64,000 nt of DNA from Clostridium kluyveri (GTDB lineage Bacteria > Bacillota > Clostridia > Clostridiales > Clostridiaceae), in assembly GCF_001902295.1 (NCBI RefSeq), contig NZ_CP018335.1, positions 1,860,001 through 1,924,000 on the forward strand, read 5' to 3'. Made by a program: the position numbers and the translations under genes. Numbering within the stretch: the stretch's first letter is position 1; the number at the start of each line of letters is the position of its first letter. The notes under the pieces are model-generated. The model searched no databases and was not told where the DNA came from. It was given only the letters and a program-made list of their open reading frames with translations. Shown in pieces: positions 8,177 through 16,997 of the stretch.

Positions 8177-9442
8177 ATGAATAATCGAATTATAGTTCCT
8201 AACACATTAATATTAGGGATAGACATAGCAAAGGAAAATCACTATGGTCAATTTGTAGTAAATGGTGAATATATAAAAAAGCCGTTCCTTATAAAGAATA
8301 CCAGAGAATCTTTCGAATGTCTATTAGATTCAATCAGACAATTAAAGGCGAAATATAACTTAGATTATGTATTAGTAGGAATGGAGCCAACAGGTCACTA
8401 TTGGAAGAATCTTGCTTACTACTTAAAAAGTCAAGGGATAGAGCTATGCTTGGTCAATCCATATCATGTTAATAAAATTAAGGAGCTTGAAGATAATAGT
8501 CCAACTAAGAATGACAAAAAAGATGCCAAGATTATTTCTAAACTTATATATCAAGGTCAATACCTAAACTGCATGTTTGAGGAAGAACTCTACGTAAATC
8601 TTCGATTATGCAGCAACAATAGGCAAGAGCTAAAAAAACAGTTTATCTCAGAAAAAGTAAGACTAATAGCGCTATTAGATGAATACTTTCCAGAATTTAA
8701 AAAGATGTTTTCAGATATCTTAGGAAAGTCCGCTTTATGTATACTGAAAACATGTCCTTTCCCACAAGATATAGTGAATATAGGAGTTTCTGAGCTTACT
8801 CAAAAGCTTCTAGATGCTACACATAATCGTGTTGGATTTAAGAAAGCAGAGCTGGTTTTTAATGCAGCTAAAACTTCAATAGGAGTGCCTGTAGGGCTTG
8901 AAGGGGCCAGATATAGATTAAGGCTTATTTTAAGGCAATTAGAAGCTTTACAAAAGGAACTAGATGATGTGGAAAAGCTCATGGAAGAATATCTTTTGCA
9001 GACAGGTTATTCAGAATATTTACTTAGCATAAAAGGTGTAGGCATAGTAACAGCTGCGGGTTTTCTAGCTGAAATTGGAGACATATCAAAATATGACAGC
9101 TATAAGCAAATACAGAAAGTGGCAGGACTTAACTTGAAAGAAACCAGCTCTGGCATGAAAAAAGGTAAAACTAAAATTAGTAAAAGAGGTCGTTCAAATT
9201 TAAGAAATATTCTATATCAGGCAGCAACTGTTATGGTAGCTAAGAATACTGCATTTAAAGAAATATATACCCATTTAACGAAAAGACAGGAAAATCAATT
9301 AACCGGAAAACAAGCAATAGTTGCACTAAGTGTAAGACTTATAAAAGTTATGTACACTTTATGCAAGAAAAAAACAACATATACACATGACAAAGTTCAT
9401 GGGTTGACAAGTTATGGTATATTGAAATTTATAGTTCTTTAA
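8177..9442 (+). CDS. IS110/IS1111-type DEDD transposase (copy B)
   Basis: About 421 residues from the ATG at 8177, placed 8 nt after AGGAGG; the frame is open back to 8093 but that part has no ribosome binding site and forms the hairpin described above. The N-terminal DEDD domain begins LGIDIAKENHYGQF, with EPTGHYW and NDKKDAKIISKL. The C-terminal Tnp_20 domain has IKGVGIVTAAGF and ISKRGRSNLRNIL. It is clearly distinct from copy A. The large non-coding tail after the gene (9443 to about 9700) suggests the IS1111 layout, where the guide RNA is at the right end. No frame damage is visible. Confidence 0.9.
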   Translation: MNNRIIVPNTLILGIDIAKENHYGQFVVNGEYIKKPFLIKNTRESFECLLDSIRQLKAKYNLDYVLVGMEPTGHYWKNLAYYLKSQGIELCLVNPYHVNKIKELEDNSPTKNDKKDAKIISKLIYQGQYLNCMFEEELYVNLRLCSNNRQELKKQFISEKVRLIALLDEYFPEFKKMFSDILGKSALCILKTCPFPQDIVNIGVSELTQKLLDATHNRVGFKKAELVFNAAKTSIGVPVGLEGARYRLRLILRQLEALQKELDDVEKLMEEYLLQTGYSEYLLSIKGVGIVTAAGFLAEIGDISKYDSYKQIQKVAGLNLKETSSGMKKGKTKISKRGRSNLRNILYQAATVMVAKNTAFKEIYTHLTKRQENQLTGKQAIVALSVRLIKVMYTLCKKKTTYTHDKVHGLTSYGILKFIVL

Positions 9443-9459
9443 GAGTAAGGTAAAGCGCG

Positions 9460-9650
9460 TTCAAACCCCCATAAGGGCTTAATTGACCCAGTATACGAGG
9501 ATTAATGCTAGCACCTGCTCTAAAATGCAGAACGAAGGAATGTAGAGACATAGATATGTACTCCGTGAGACATGGTAGGGTAAGCATTAGAGCTATATAG
9601 GTGTGTTTCCTTCAAAATATTGGAATATCACTTACACTCTTATGCACACG
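9460..9650 (+). ncRNA. candidate right-end guide (seek/bridge) RNA of the IS1111-like element
   Basis: The 351-bp gap after the transposase is less AT-rich than its surroundings. It holds local pairing, for example GCACCTGCTCT near 9512, TGCAGAACGAAGG near 9526 and CTCCGTGAGACATGG near 9561. It contains no plausible gene. Known IS1111-group elements place their guide RNA downstream of the transposase. The call rests on position and composition only; the ends are approximate. Confidence 0.4.
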
Positions 9651-9793
9651 TTCAACCTTCTCCATCCAGTATTACCTATATATTCAATATACTCACATAT
9701 TTAAATTTAACCACTTGTTTATAAATAATGAAATTCTATGAAAATAGAAGTAAATAAAAGATAAATTAAAATTTATTGAGGTAGGAGAAAAAA

Positions 9794-10542
9794 ATGACAA
9801 AAAATATTAAACTTTTTTGTTTGCCATATGCTGGGGGCACATCTATGTATTATATGAAATGGAAACAATATTTATGCAGCAATATTGAAGTATATCCTCT
9901 AGAAATGGCAGGAAGGGGAAAAAGATTTGGTTCAAATTTGTTTGAGAATATGTATGATGTTGTAAAGGATCTATTTAGTATATTAGCAAAAGAATTAGAT
10001 AAATTAGGTGACTTTGAATATGCATTTTTTGGACATAGCATGGGAACTGTTATAATTTATGAACTAATGAAAAAAATAAAACAATATAATTACAAAGAAC
10101 CCATACATATATTTATGTCTGGTAGAGTTCCACCTAGCTTTCAGGAAAAAAAATTATTTACAATTTAAGTTATGATGAATTTAAAAGAGAAATATCAAAT
10201 TTAGGGGGAGTACCTGATGACATAATTAATAACAATGATGTATTTGATATATTTCTCCCTATATTAAGAGCAGATTACAAAATAATCGAAACTTATAAAT
10301 TTTCAAAATCCCCTAAATGGAATTTTGACATTTCAGTATTAAATGGGAGAAATGATCCAGAGGTTGAGGATTATTATATTTCTAAATGGGACATGTATAC
10401 AAATAAAAAATGTAATTTTTATTTATTTGATGGAGGTCATTTCTTTATTAATGAAAATACAGTTGAAGTTGTAGAGAAAATAAATAATATTCTTATTAGA
10501 AATTTAGGAGAAAAATCTTTTTTCAAGGAGGCTAAAATTTAG
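9794..10542 (+). pseudogene. type II thioesterase of biosynthetic locus 1, frameshifted at an A8 tract
   Basis: The first frame (9794-10168) has the alpha/beta-hydrolase start LFCLPYAGGTSMYY and the nucleophile elbow GHSMG. It stops soon after an eight-A run at 10146-10153. One extra A restores a frame that runs to the TAG at 10540-10542, including the expected lid region, LNGRNDPEVE and the catalytic-His region DGGHFFINE. Total 749 bp, one base short of 250 codons. The intact homologue is at 27766. Type II thioesterases clear misprimed carrier domains. Slippage on the A tract might still give some product. The stop overlaps the next start (TAGTG), implying translational coupling. Confidence 0.85.
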
Positions 10543-11525
10543 TGTTTAACAATGAAAAGTTTTTTTGGTCACCTGCGGCAAGATGGGAAAAAAAAGATGG
10601 TCAGGTAAAGATTGAAGTATTTTGCTATAAAGATTATATTGTTGAGTTATTTCCTGAATTCTATTTTTTTACACAGAAAGGTGTTTATGTAAATGACTTA
10701 ATTGATAAATTTCCGAAATATGATAAGGACAGATTAAAAAGTTTTATACAGGATTTAATTAGAAAAAAGATATTAGTTGATTCTCCACTTATACCTCATG
10801 AATTATTTTATAGTGGAAATTACCTTTTTCAAAATAAACATAGTGAAAATATAAAATATGATAAATTAGAATTTGAAAATTTTAAGAGTATGCAGTTAAA
10901 TAGAAATTACAAAACGCCTAAGGGTCTGAAGATAAATTTATATAGTGATGAGCAATATCCCTATTGTATAAGTGAACGAAAAACATGCAGAAGTTTTAAT
11001 ACAAATGAAATAATTAGTTTTGAAGTATTCTCAAAATTAATAGCTGTTTTTAGACAAAGAAGAATTAATGGACAAATTAAATATTACTATGCTAGTGCTG
11101 GAGGACTTTACCCTATAGACATATATATTTATATAAAGGAGAAGAGAGTAGAAAATTTAAAACAAGGTCTTTATTATTATAGTCCTTTAGATAATTCAAT
11201 AAATATTGTAGATGAATGTTGTCATGTAAACAAAAATGCACACTATTTTATGAATCAATCTATATTTAATCAATCGGCTTTTTCAATTTTTTTTATTTAT
11301 AATATGGAAGTTACAATGCCTAAATATGGTGGTATCGGATATTTATATTCGTGTATAGATATAGGTATAATGGTAAGTTCACTTACTTTTGTTGCAGGAC
11401 TATATAATATTGGTTTATGTTCTATAGGAGATATGAATTTTCATAAAATAGAAAAATATTTTCAGCTTAATAAAAATCAAGTTTATATACATACAGTGGA
11501 ATTAGGACTGAAGTTAGAAGATTAA
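10542..11525 (+). CDS. SagB/McbC-like flavin-dependent oxidoreductase (probable thiazoline oxidase)
   Basis: A 327-residue protein starting at the GTG that overlaps the thioesterase stop; CAAGGAGG at 10524-10531 supports it. The C-terminal two thirds match the SagB-type nitroreductase fold: CRSFNTNEIISFEVFSKL near residue 148 and SAGGLYPIDIYIYI near 187, with a Gly-rich FMN-binding C terminus. In azoline-forming pathways such enzymes oxidise thiazolines to thiazoles using FMN. The next gene has a heterocyclisation domain and a Cys-type A domain, so thiazoline oxidation is the natural inference. The N-terminal about 130 residues are less clear and may be a partner-binding region. Confidence 0.75.
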   Translation: MFNNEKFFWSPAARWEKKDGQVKIEVFCYKDYIVELFPEFYFFTQKGVYVNDLIDKFPKYDKDRLKSFIQDLIRKKILVDSPLIPHELFYSGNYLFQNKHSENIKYDKLEFENFKSMQLNRNYKTPKGLKINLYSDEQYPYCISERKTCRSFNTNEIISFEVFSKLIAVFRQRRINGQIKYYYASAGGLYPIDIYIYIKEKRVENLKQGLYYYSPLDNSINIVDECCHVNKNAHYFMNQSIFNQSAFSIFFIYNMEVTMPKYGGIGYLYSCIDIGIMVSSLTFVAGLYNIGLCSIGDMNFHKIEKYFQLNKNQVYIHTVELGLKLED

Positions 11526-11568
11526 AGTTATTACATTGCTGTAAAATTTATGGAAGGAGTATTACGAA

Positions 11569-14500
11569 ATGGATTCTTATGTAAGATCGGAGAAGCTTGA
11601 AATCAAAAATTTTCCAAAAGAATTGTCGACTTTATTAAAAATAGCTGGTGACTTTTCCAGAATAAATGGAAGAGGGATATATTTTATTGAAGAAGATGAA
11701 TCGGAAATATTTTTGCCGTATTATAAATTGTATGAAAATGCAGTAAGATTATGCAGTGGATTACAGAAATTAGGTGTAAAAAGGGGAGATAAGTTAATAT
11801 TTCAGTTAAAAAGTGAATTTAATTTTATAAATATGTTTTGGGCATGCATAGTAGGAGGATATATACCGGTTCCTCTCCCAATTTCAAATATATATTCTTA
11901 TAATTCACAAGATCTAGTTAGATTTTTAAATGTTACAGAGCAGCTATCACATCCTAAAATTATTTCTGAAAAATTATTTCAAGAGTTCTTCAATGAAGGT
12001 GCATACAGTAATTTAACTGTAATATATTTTGAAGATATTGATAAATCCTATGAACAGAATAATAAAATTCAGCTGCCTTTGCCATCTGATATTGCTTTTA
12101 TTCAATTTTCCTCGGGAAGTACAGGAAATCCTAAAGGGGTTATACTTACACATAATAATTTAATTCATAATATATTTCAAATTAATGAAAAAAGTAAAAG
12201 TACCAATATGGATTTTATGGCTAATTGGATGCCACTTACCCATAATCTGGGATTAATCGCTCTTCATATTGCACCTTTAGGTGCTTTTAGTAATCAAATT
12301 AAGTTCAATACAGAGCTATTTATTAAAAAACCTGAATTATTTATGAAAAAAATAACTATTTATAAAGCTACTATGTCGGGCTTCCCTAATTTTGCATTAT
12401 CCTTGCTTTTAGAAAGAATACCAGATGATGAATCTCAAAATTATGATTTATCTCATCTCAGGCTTATTTATAACGGTGCAGAACCTATATCAAATAATGT
12501 AATTCAAAAATTCAATAAAAAGTTTTCCAAATGGTATTTAAATAAAAAGGCTATGCATGCTACCTATGGAATGGCAGAAGCAAGTGTTATCATCTCTCTT
12601 CAGGATATGGATGATTCTATTATCAGTCATAAAATTATAAGAAATGAATTTTCGTTAAATAACAATATTATATATTCAGAAGACAATGAAGATACTATAG
12701 AATTTGTTGATGTGGGATATCTGCTGCCAGAAATGGAAGTCAAAGTATTGGATGATGATGATATTTTATTGGAAAATGAAAAGGTAGGTAATATTCTGGT
12801 AAAGGGTCCTAATATAACATCTGGATATATTAATGATGATGGAATGAATGAAAAATTATTTCTAGATGGATTTCTAAGAACGGGAGATTTAGGATTTGTT
12901 AAAGATGGAAGATTGGTAATAACAGGACGCAGAAGAGATTTGATCTTTTTTAATGGGCAGAATTTCTATGCTCATGATATAGAACATTTATGTGAAGAAA
13001 TTGATGAAGTTGATTTTGGACAAGTGGCTGCATGTGGGGTTACAAATTATAAAAATGGTAGTGAGGAATTAATAATTTTCATACAATTTAGGGAGGAAAT
13101 TAAAAATTTTAGTGAAGCTACCTTAAGAATAAAAGAATATGTAAATAGAAGAATAGGACAAAGTATTACCCATATATTGCCTGTAGAATATATACCTAAA
13201 ACTGCAAGTGGGAAGATACAAAGGCAGGAGCTTGGACAGAGGTATTTGAATGGCGAATTTCATGATATCATTTTAATGATAAATGAAGAAATAAAAAACT
13301 GTAATAATAAAAATAATACAGCAAGAAATAAAATAGATTTTGATTTAATAAAGTTATGGGGCAGAATATTGAACTTGGAAAACATACGAATTCAGGATGA
13401 TTTTTTTAAACTTGGAGGAGATTCTCTGAAATTAATTCAAATATGTTATGAAATAAGTAATATATATAAAGTTGATATAAATTCAAGTGAGTTTATAAAG
13501 TTAGGTAATATTTTAAATATAAGTGATTATATTCAAAATAATAAAAATTTAATAAGTGAACAAAAATATCCTGTATCAGCACCCGATACTAAAAATCTTA
13601 ATGTTCCATTTCCTTTATCCGAAGTACAGTCTGCCTATTTTACAGGGAGAAACAGTGGATTTGAAATGGGAGGGGTATCAACTCATATATATTATGAAAT
13701 AGAAACAAAGCTGGATATAGATAAATTTAACCAAAGTCTCAATAAGGTAATAAAACATCAGCCTATGTTGAGGGCCATAATTCTTGAAAGTGGCCAGCAG
13801 AAAATACTTGAAAGTGTGCCAAAATACAATATAAAAGTGGAAGATATAAGTGAACTCAATTATGACAGCCAGCAGGAAAGAATATTGGAAGAAAGAGATA
13901 GGATGTCTCACTATATATTTAAAACAGATATATGGCCTCTATTTGAATTCAAAGCTTTTAAGACAAATATCAACAAATACTATATGCTTATAGGATTTGA
14001 TCTTTTGATATCAGATGGGACTAGCATGCGTATATTGGTGAAAGAAATAATAGAAAATTATGATTGCTTTCATAAAGGCTACCAAAAGCTTAAGTTTAAT
14101 TTTAGAGATTATGTAACGGCATGCGAAGAATTTAAGATATCAAAAGTTTATGAAAATGATAAAAAATATTGGATGGAAAAACTCAAGGATTTTCCACAGG
14201 CACCTAAACTGCCTTTAAAGCAGGAGCCTTCAGAGGTGGCAAGCCCTCATTTCAAAAGACAGAATAAAATTATAAGTAAAAATATCTGGGAGAATATAAA
14301 GAAAAAGGCCAAAGAAAATAATATAACTCCTTCCGTACTTTTGTGTACAGCCTATGCACAGATACTAGGCCACTGGAGCAATGAACCTCATCATGCGATA
14401 AATGTGACTGTATTTACAAGATATCCTTTCCATGAGGATGTAAATAAAATCATAGGGGATTTTACATCAGTAATGTTACTTGATGTAGATTTAAAAACCG

Positions 14501-15150
14501 GTACATCTTTTTGGGAAAAGGCATCAGAGGTTCAAAGTTCTATGATGGAAGCGCTGGAGCACAGACACTACGATGGAATTAATTTTATAAGGGATATATC
14601 AAAATATAATGGATTGGGAGCAAAAGCTGTAATGCCTATAGTGTTTACAAGTCTACTGTTTTCCATGGACAATGAGGAAAAAGGAGTAGGATTTACAGAA
14701 CTTGGGGATATAAAAATGGGAGTAAGCCAGACATCACAGGTATATCTGGATTATCAGGTAATGGAGATAGGGGGAAATTTATCTATAACATGGGACTATG
14801 TAGAAGAATTGTTTGAAGAAGATATGATAAATACCATGTTCCAGCAGTATGTAAAGCTGGTGGAAAGTTTACTGGAACACAGGGAATATAGACTTCAGGC
14901 AGAAGAAGAGACAATAAAATTTATAGATAATTATAACCACAGGGAAGAATTCATACCTGAAACCACCCTTCAGGAGCTGTTTATGAAAAAGGCAAAGGAA
15001 TGCCCTGAAAATACAGCTCTCATATTTGAAGACAGAAGTATGAACTATAGGGAACTGGATATTAAATCAAACCAGGTAGCCCATTACTTAAAACAGCAGG
15101 GATTTGGCAGCAGTGACTTTATAGGCATAGGTAGTGTAAAAAGTTTATGA
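11569..15150 (+). CDS. NRPS, first part: fatty-acyl-AMP ligase - carrier - heterocyclisation - start of A domain (interrupted by IS)
   Basis: 1193 residues. Residues about 15-590 are an adenylate-forming fatty-acyl-AMP ligase (FSSGSTGNPKGVI near 179; YGMAEASV). A carrier domain follows with LGGDSL at about 614. Residues about 680-1110 form a condensation-type domain whose core reads DLLISDGTS near 810, the DxxxxD signature of heterocyclisation (Cy) domains rather than HHxxxDG. The A domain starts at about 1125 (LTYREL-like MNYREL) and is cut at 15150 near the A2 region by inserted DNA; the remainder resumes at 16998. The predicted role is loading a fatty acid and cyclising it onto Cys. As encoded, the A domain is broken. 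Confidence 0.88.
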   Translation: MDSYVRSEKLEIKNFPKELSTLLKIAGDFSRINGRGIYFIEEDESEIFLPYYKLYENAVRLCSGLQKLGVKRGDKLIFQLKSEFNFINMFWACIVGGYIPVPLPISNIYSYNSQDLVRFLNVTEQLSHPKIISEKLFQEFFNEGAYSNLTVIYFEDIDKSYEQNNKIQLPLPSDIAFIQFSSGSTGNPKGVILTHNNLIHNIFQINEKSKSTNMDFMANWMPLTHNLGLIALHIAPLGAFSNQIKFNTELFIKKPELFMKKITIYKATMSGFPNFALSLLLERIPDDESQNYDLSHLRLIYNGAEPISNNVIQKFNKKFSKWYLNKKAMHATYGMAEASVIISLQDMDDSIISHKIIRNEFSLNNNIIYSEDNEDTIEFVDVGYLLPEMEVKVLDDDDILLENEKVGNILVKGPNITSGYINDDGMNEKLFLDGFLRTGDLGFVKDGRLVITGRRRDLIFFNGQNFYAHDIEHLCEEIDEVDFGQVAACGVTNYKNGSEELIIFIQFREEIKNFSEATLRIKEYVNRRIGQSITHILPVEYIPKTASGKIQRQELGQRYLNGEFHDIILMINEEIKNCNNKNNTARNKIDFDLIKLWGRILNLENIRIQDDFFKLGGDSLKLIQICYEISNIYKVDINSSEFIKLGNILNISDYIQNNKNLISEQKYPVSAPDTKNLNVPFPLSEVQSAYFTGRNSGFEMGGVSTHIYYEIETKLDIDKFNQSLNKVIKHQPMLRAIILESGQQKILESVPKYNIKVEDISELNYDSQQERILEERDRMSHYIFKTDIWPLFEFKAFKTNINKYYMLIGFDLLISDGTSMRILVKEIIENYDCFHKGYQKLKFNFRDYVTACEEFKISKVYENDKKYWMEKLKDFPQAPKLPLKQEPSEVASPHFKRQNKIISKNIWENIKKKAKENNITPSVLLCTAYAQILGHWSNEPHHAINVTVFTRYPFHEDVNKIIGDFTSVMLLDVDLKTGTSFWEKASEVQSSMMEALEHRHYDGINFIRDISKYNGLGAKAVMPIVFTSLLFSMDNEEKGVGFTELGDIKMGVSQTSQVYLDYQVMEIGGNLSITWDYVEELFEEDMINTMFQQYVKLVESLLEHREYRLQAEEETIKFIDNYNHREEFIPETTLQELFMKKAKECPENTALIFEDRSMNYRELDIKSNQVAHYLKQQGFGSSDFIGIGSVKSL

Positions 15151-15217
15151 AAAACTATAAAATAATAAATTTTTAGGGCACCCATAAATGTAAGTTTGTT
15201 ACAAATAACCGCAGTTG

Positions 15218-15342
15218 CCCTTGACAAACATTATCCAAATTTTGTTTTACCTTGAAGAGGGCGAAGGGAAAAGATATAAAGACATGACAAAAAGCCCTCT
15301 GAAAACCAATTTTAAAATTTGTCTAATTCGGTTTGTCAAGGG
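15218..15342. repeat. nested inverted repeats in the non-coding end of the insertion element
   Basis: CCCTTGACAAAC (15218-15229) is the exact reverse complement of GTTTGTCAAGGG (15331-15342). Inside this, GAGGGC near 15256 pairs with GCCCTC near 15293. The structure lies downstream of the transposase stop and may be a terminator or a structured end of the element. It also fills most of the 15151-15393 gap, which has no gene. Confidence 0.7.
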
Positions 15343-15393
15343 TTCGCTGACGCCAACAGCTGCTTTAGGGCTCAGCTAAATAGATATAAAATC

Positions 15394-16869
15394 TTAGGAG
15401 GTAGCCTGTGATATACAATAGTCTTGAGCTAGTTCAACAAGCTTACACCAACGAGCTGGCATGGTTTGAAGACTTTGAAGTACAGGTATTTGAACTGGAA
15501 CCTTATGATTAAGTGTTGAATGAGTTCTTAGAAAATTAAAATATGCAGCAAATAATGTTACAAATGCTATAGAACCATCTGAACTATTAAAACCACAGGT
15601 TGTCCTATAACTGCCTTTAAAGGTTCTATTAAGACGTTCAATTATCTGTTTTAAAGGTCTGTATTCCTTTGAAACGTCATCATTGTTTGTAAGACCTATG
15701 ACTTGAGTAATATCGAAGTTAATGTCTTCGCTTGCGAAAAAATGTTGTGCCAACAAGTAGATTGGATTACCATCAACAATGAAATTTAGTTTTTTAGGTA
15801 TATCCTTAAGCTTTGATAAAACGTCGTCTAAAGCTTTAACTGCTGAAAGAGTATCTCTATTTGGTGAAACTCTATAAGAAAGAATAATTTTCTTAACAGA
15901 GTCAAAGAAAAAGAAGATATACTGCCATTTACCGTTAACTTTTATGTATGTTTCATCACCACAAAAAGAATTAGATAACTCATAATTGTAGTTATCAACA
16001 AAGGGCTTTACCACATGGGATACAGCATCAGCGTAGTTTAAAACTGTTTGATGAGATATTTTAATACCGTGAATATCCCTCATTATTGAAGCCGTCTGTC
16101 TTGAAGACATATGGTAGTTTATGTAGTAAGACATAATTAATCCTAAAGTATGAGACGAAACCATTATTTTAGGCAGACTAATTTTAGATTTAACAGGGCT
16201 TTTACTGCTAAAAGGCTTATAGTCAAAAGTAAATTCCCTAGTTATATATCTAACTTTATAGTTGTGAGGGTTATTTTTAAAGTCTTCTCTTTCTTTTTTA
16301 GTCATTGAAGCTAAATTGGTTTTATAAAAATCACACTCATCATTCTTACATTTATGCACATAAAAGTCCTTGCGAGTTTTGATTTTTTCAAGTGTTTTAC
16401 CACAGTAAGGACATTTTAAAATAACGGACTTTTGAAAATAATTTTTAGGGTTAAATACTGTGTTGCATACCTTACAAAGGTATTGACCTCTGCCACCATT
16501 ATTATCGTAAAGATACTGGTGGGGAGCACCACATTTAGGACACTTAACTTCTTTAGGAATGATAGTTTTATTCTTACGTGGCTTAACAGGTGTAAGTTCT
16601 TTCTTGTGACTTTCAAAATAGTTATGTAGAAGAACTTTATAATCAAGCTTTTCAGGTATTTCAAATATAGGTATTTTGTCTACCTGAAGCTTTCTATATT
16701 CCTTTTTTACTGGTTCGTCAGAGGCAGGGGTAAACATGGGTTTGCCAACTAAAAGAATAAATAATAGGTTAATCATATTGTGTAGGTAAATAATGTATTT
16801 AACAAGAAACTCGTTAATCATGCTTGTAGCTTGCTCCTTTCTTCTTTGCTGGAAATTATGACTTTGCAA
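15394..16869 (-). CDS. DDE transposase with two N-terminal zinc ribbons (IS240/IS6-like)
   Basis: 491 residues. Two CxxC pairs form a first zinc ribbon (CPKCGAPH ... CKVC, about 113-138). A second follows (CPYCGKTL ... CKNDEC, about 153-180). The catalytic DDE core has Asp in FCGDETYIKVNGKW (about 308), Asp in FIVDGNPIYLLAQ (about 372) and Glu in KQIIERLNRTFK (about 421), the IS240/IS6-type pattern. The frame is intact, so the element may still be active. A longer N terminus with a hydrophobic segment precedes the ribbons; the start could lie a few codons downstream of that given. Confidence 0.85.
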   Translation of the reverse strand: MQSHNFQQRRKEQATSMINEFLVKYIIYLHNMINLLFILLVGKPMFTPASDEPVKKEYRKLQVDKIPIFEIPEKLDYKVLLHNYFESHKKELTPVKPRKNKTIIPKEVKCPKCGAPHQYLYDNNGGRGQYLCKVCNTVFNPKNYFQKSVILKCPYCGKTLEKIKTRKDFYVHKCKNDECDFYKTNLASMTKKEREDFKNNPHNYKVRYITREFTFDYKPFSSKSPVKSKISLPKIMVSSHTLGLIMSYYINYHMSSRQTASIMRDIHGIKISHQTVLNYADAVSHVVKPFVDNYNYELSNSFCGDETYIKVNGKWQYIFFFFDSVKKIILSYRVSPNRDTLSAVKALDDVLSKLKDIPKKLNFIVDGNPIYLLAQHFFASEDINFDITQVIGLTNNDDVSKEYRPLKQIIERLNRTFKGSYRTTCGFNSSDGSIAFVTLFAAYFNFLRTHSTLNHKVPVQIPVLQSLQTMPARWCKLVELAQDYCISQATS

Positions 16870-16997
16870 ATCACTAATTTACCCTAAAAGTTTGGGGGGA
16901 GCAAGTTATTTATATAAAATTGTTAAAAATAAAAGGGTTACGTCAGAAATTATATTAAAATTTTTGACAATACCTAGGCATATATGGGGAAAGAAAT

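Larger units (their letters stand above)
15171..16889 (-). mobile_element. IS240/IS6-like insertion element splitting the NRPS gene
   Basis: TTTTAGGG at 15171-15178 and CCCTAAAA at 16882-16889 form an 8-bp terminal inverted repeat around the transposase gene. Outside them an AT-rich 20-bp left flank and about 108-bp right flank also interrupt the A domain. TATGAAAA occurs at both outer junctions (15146-15153 and 16997-17004) and could be a target duplication, but joining there does not restore the reading frame. The exact ends are therefore uncertain and the flanks may record an earlier insertion or repair. Confidence 0.6.
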
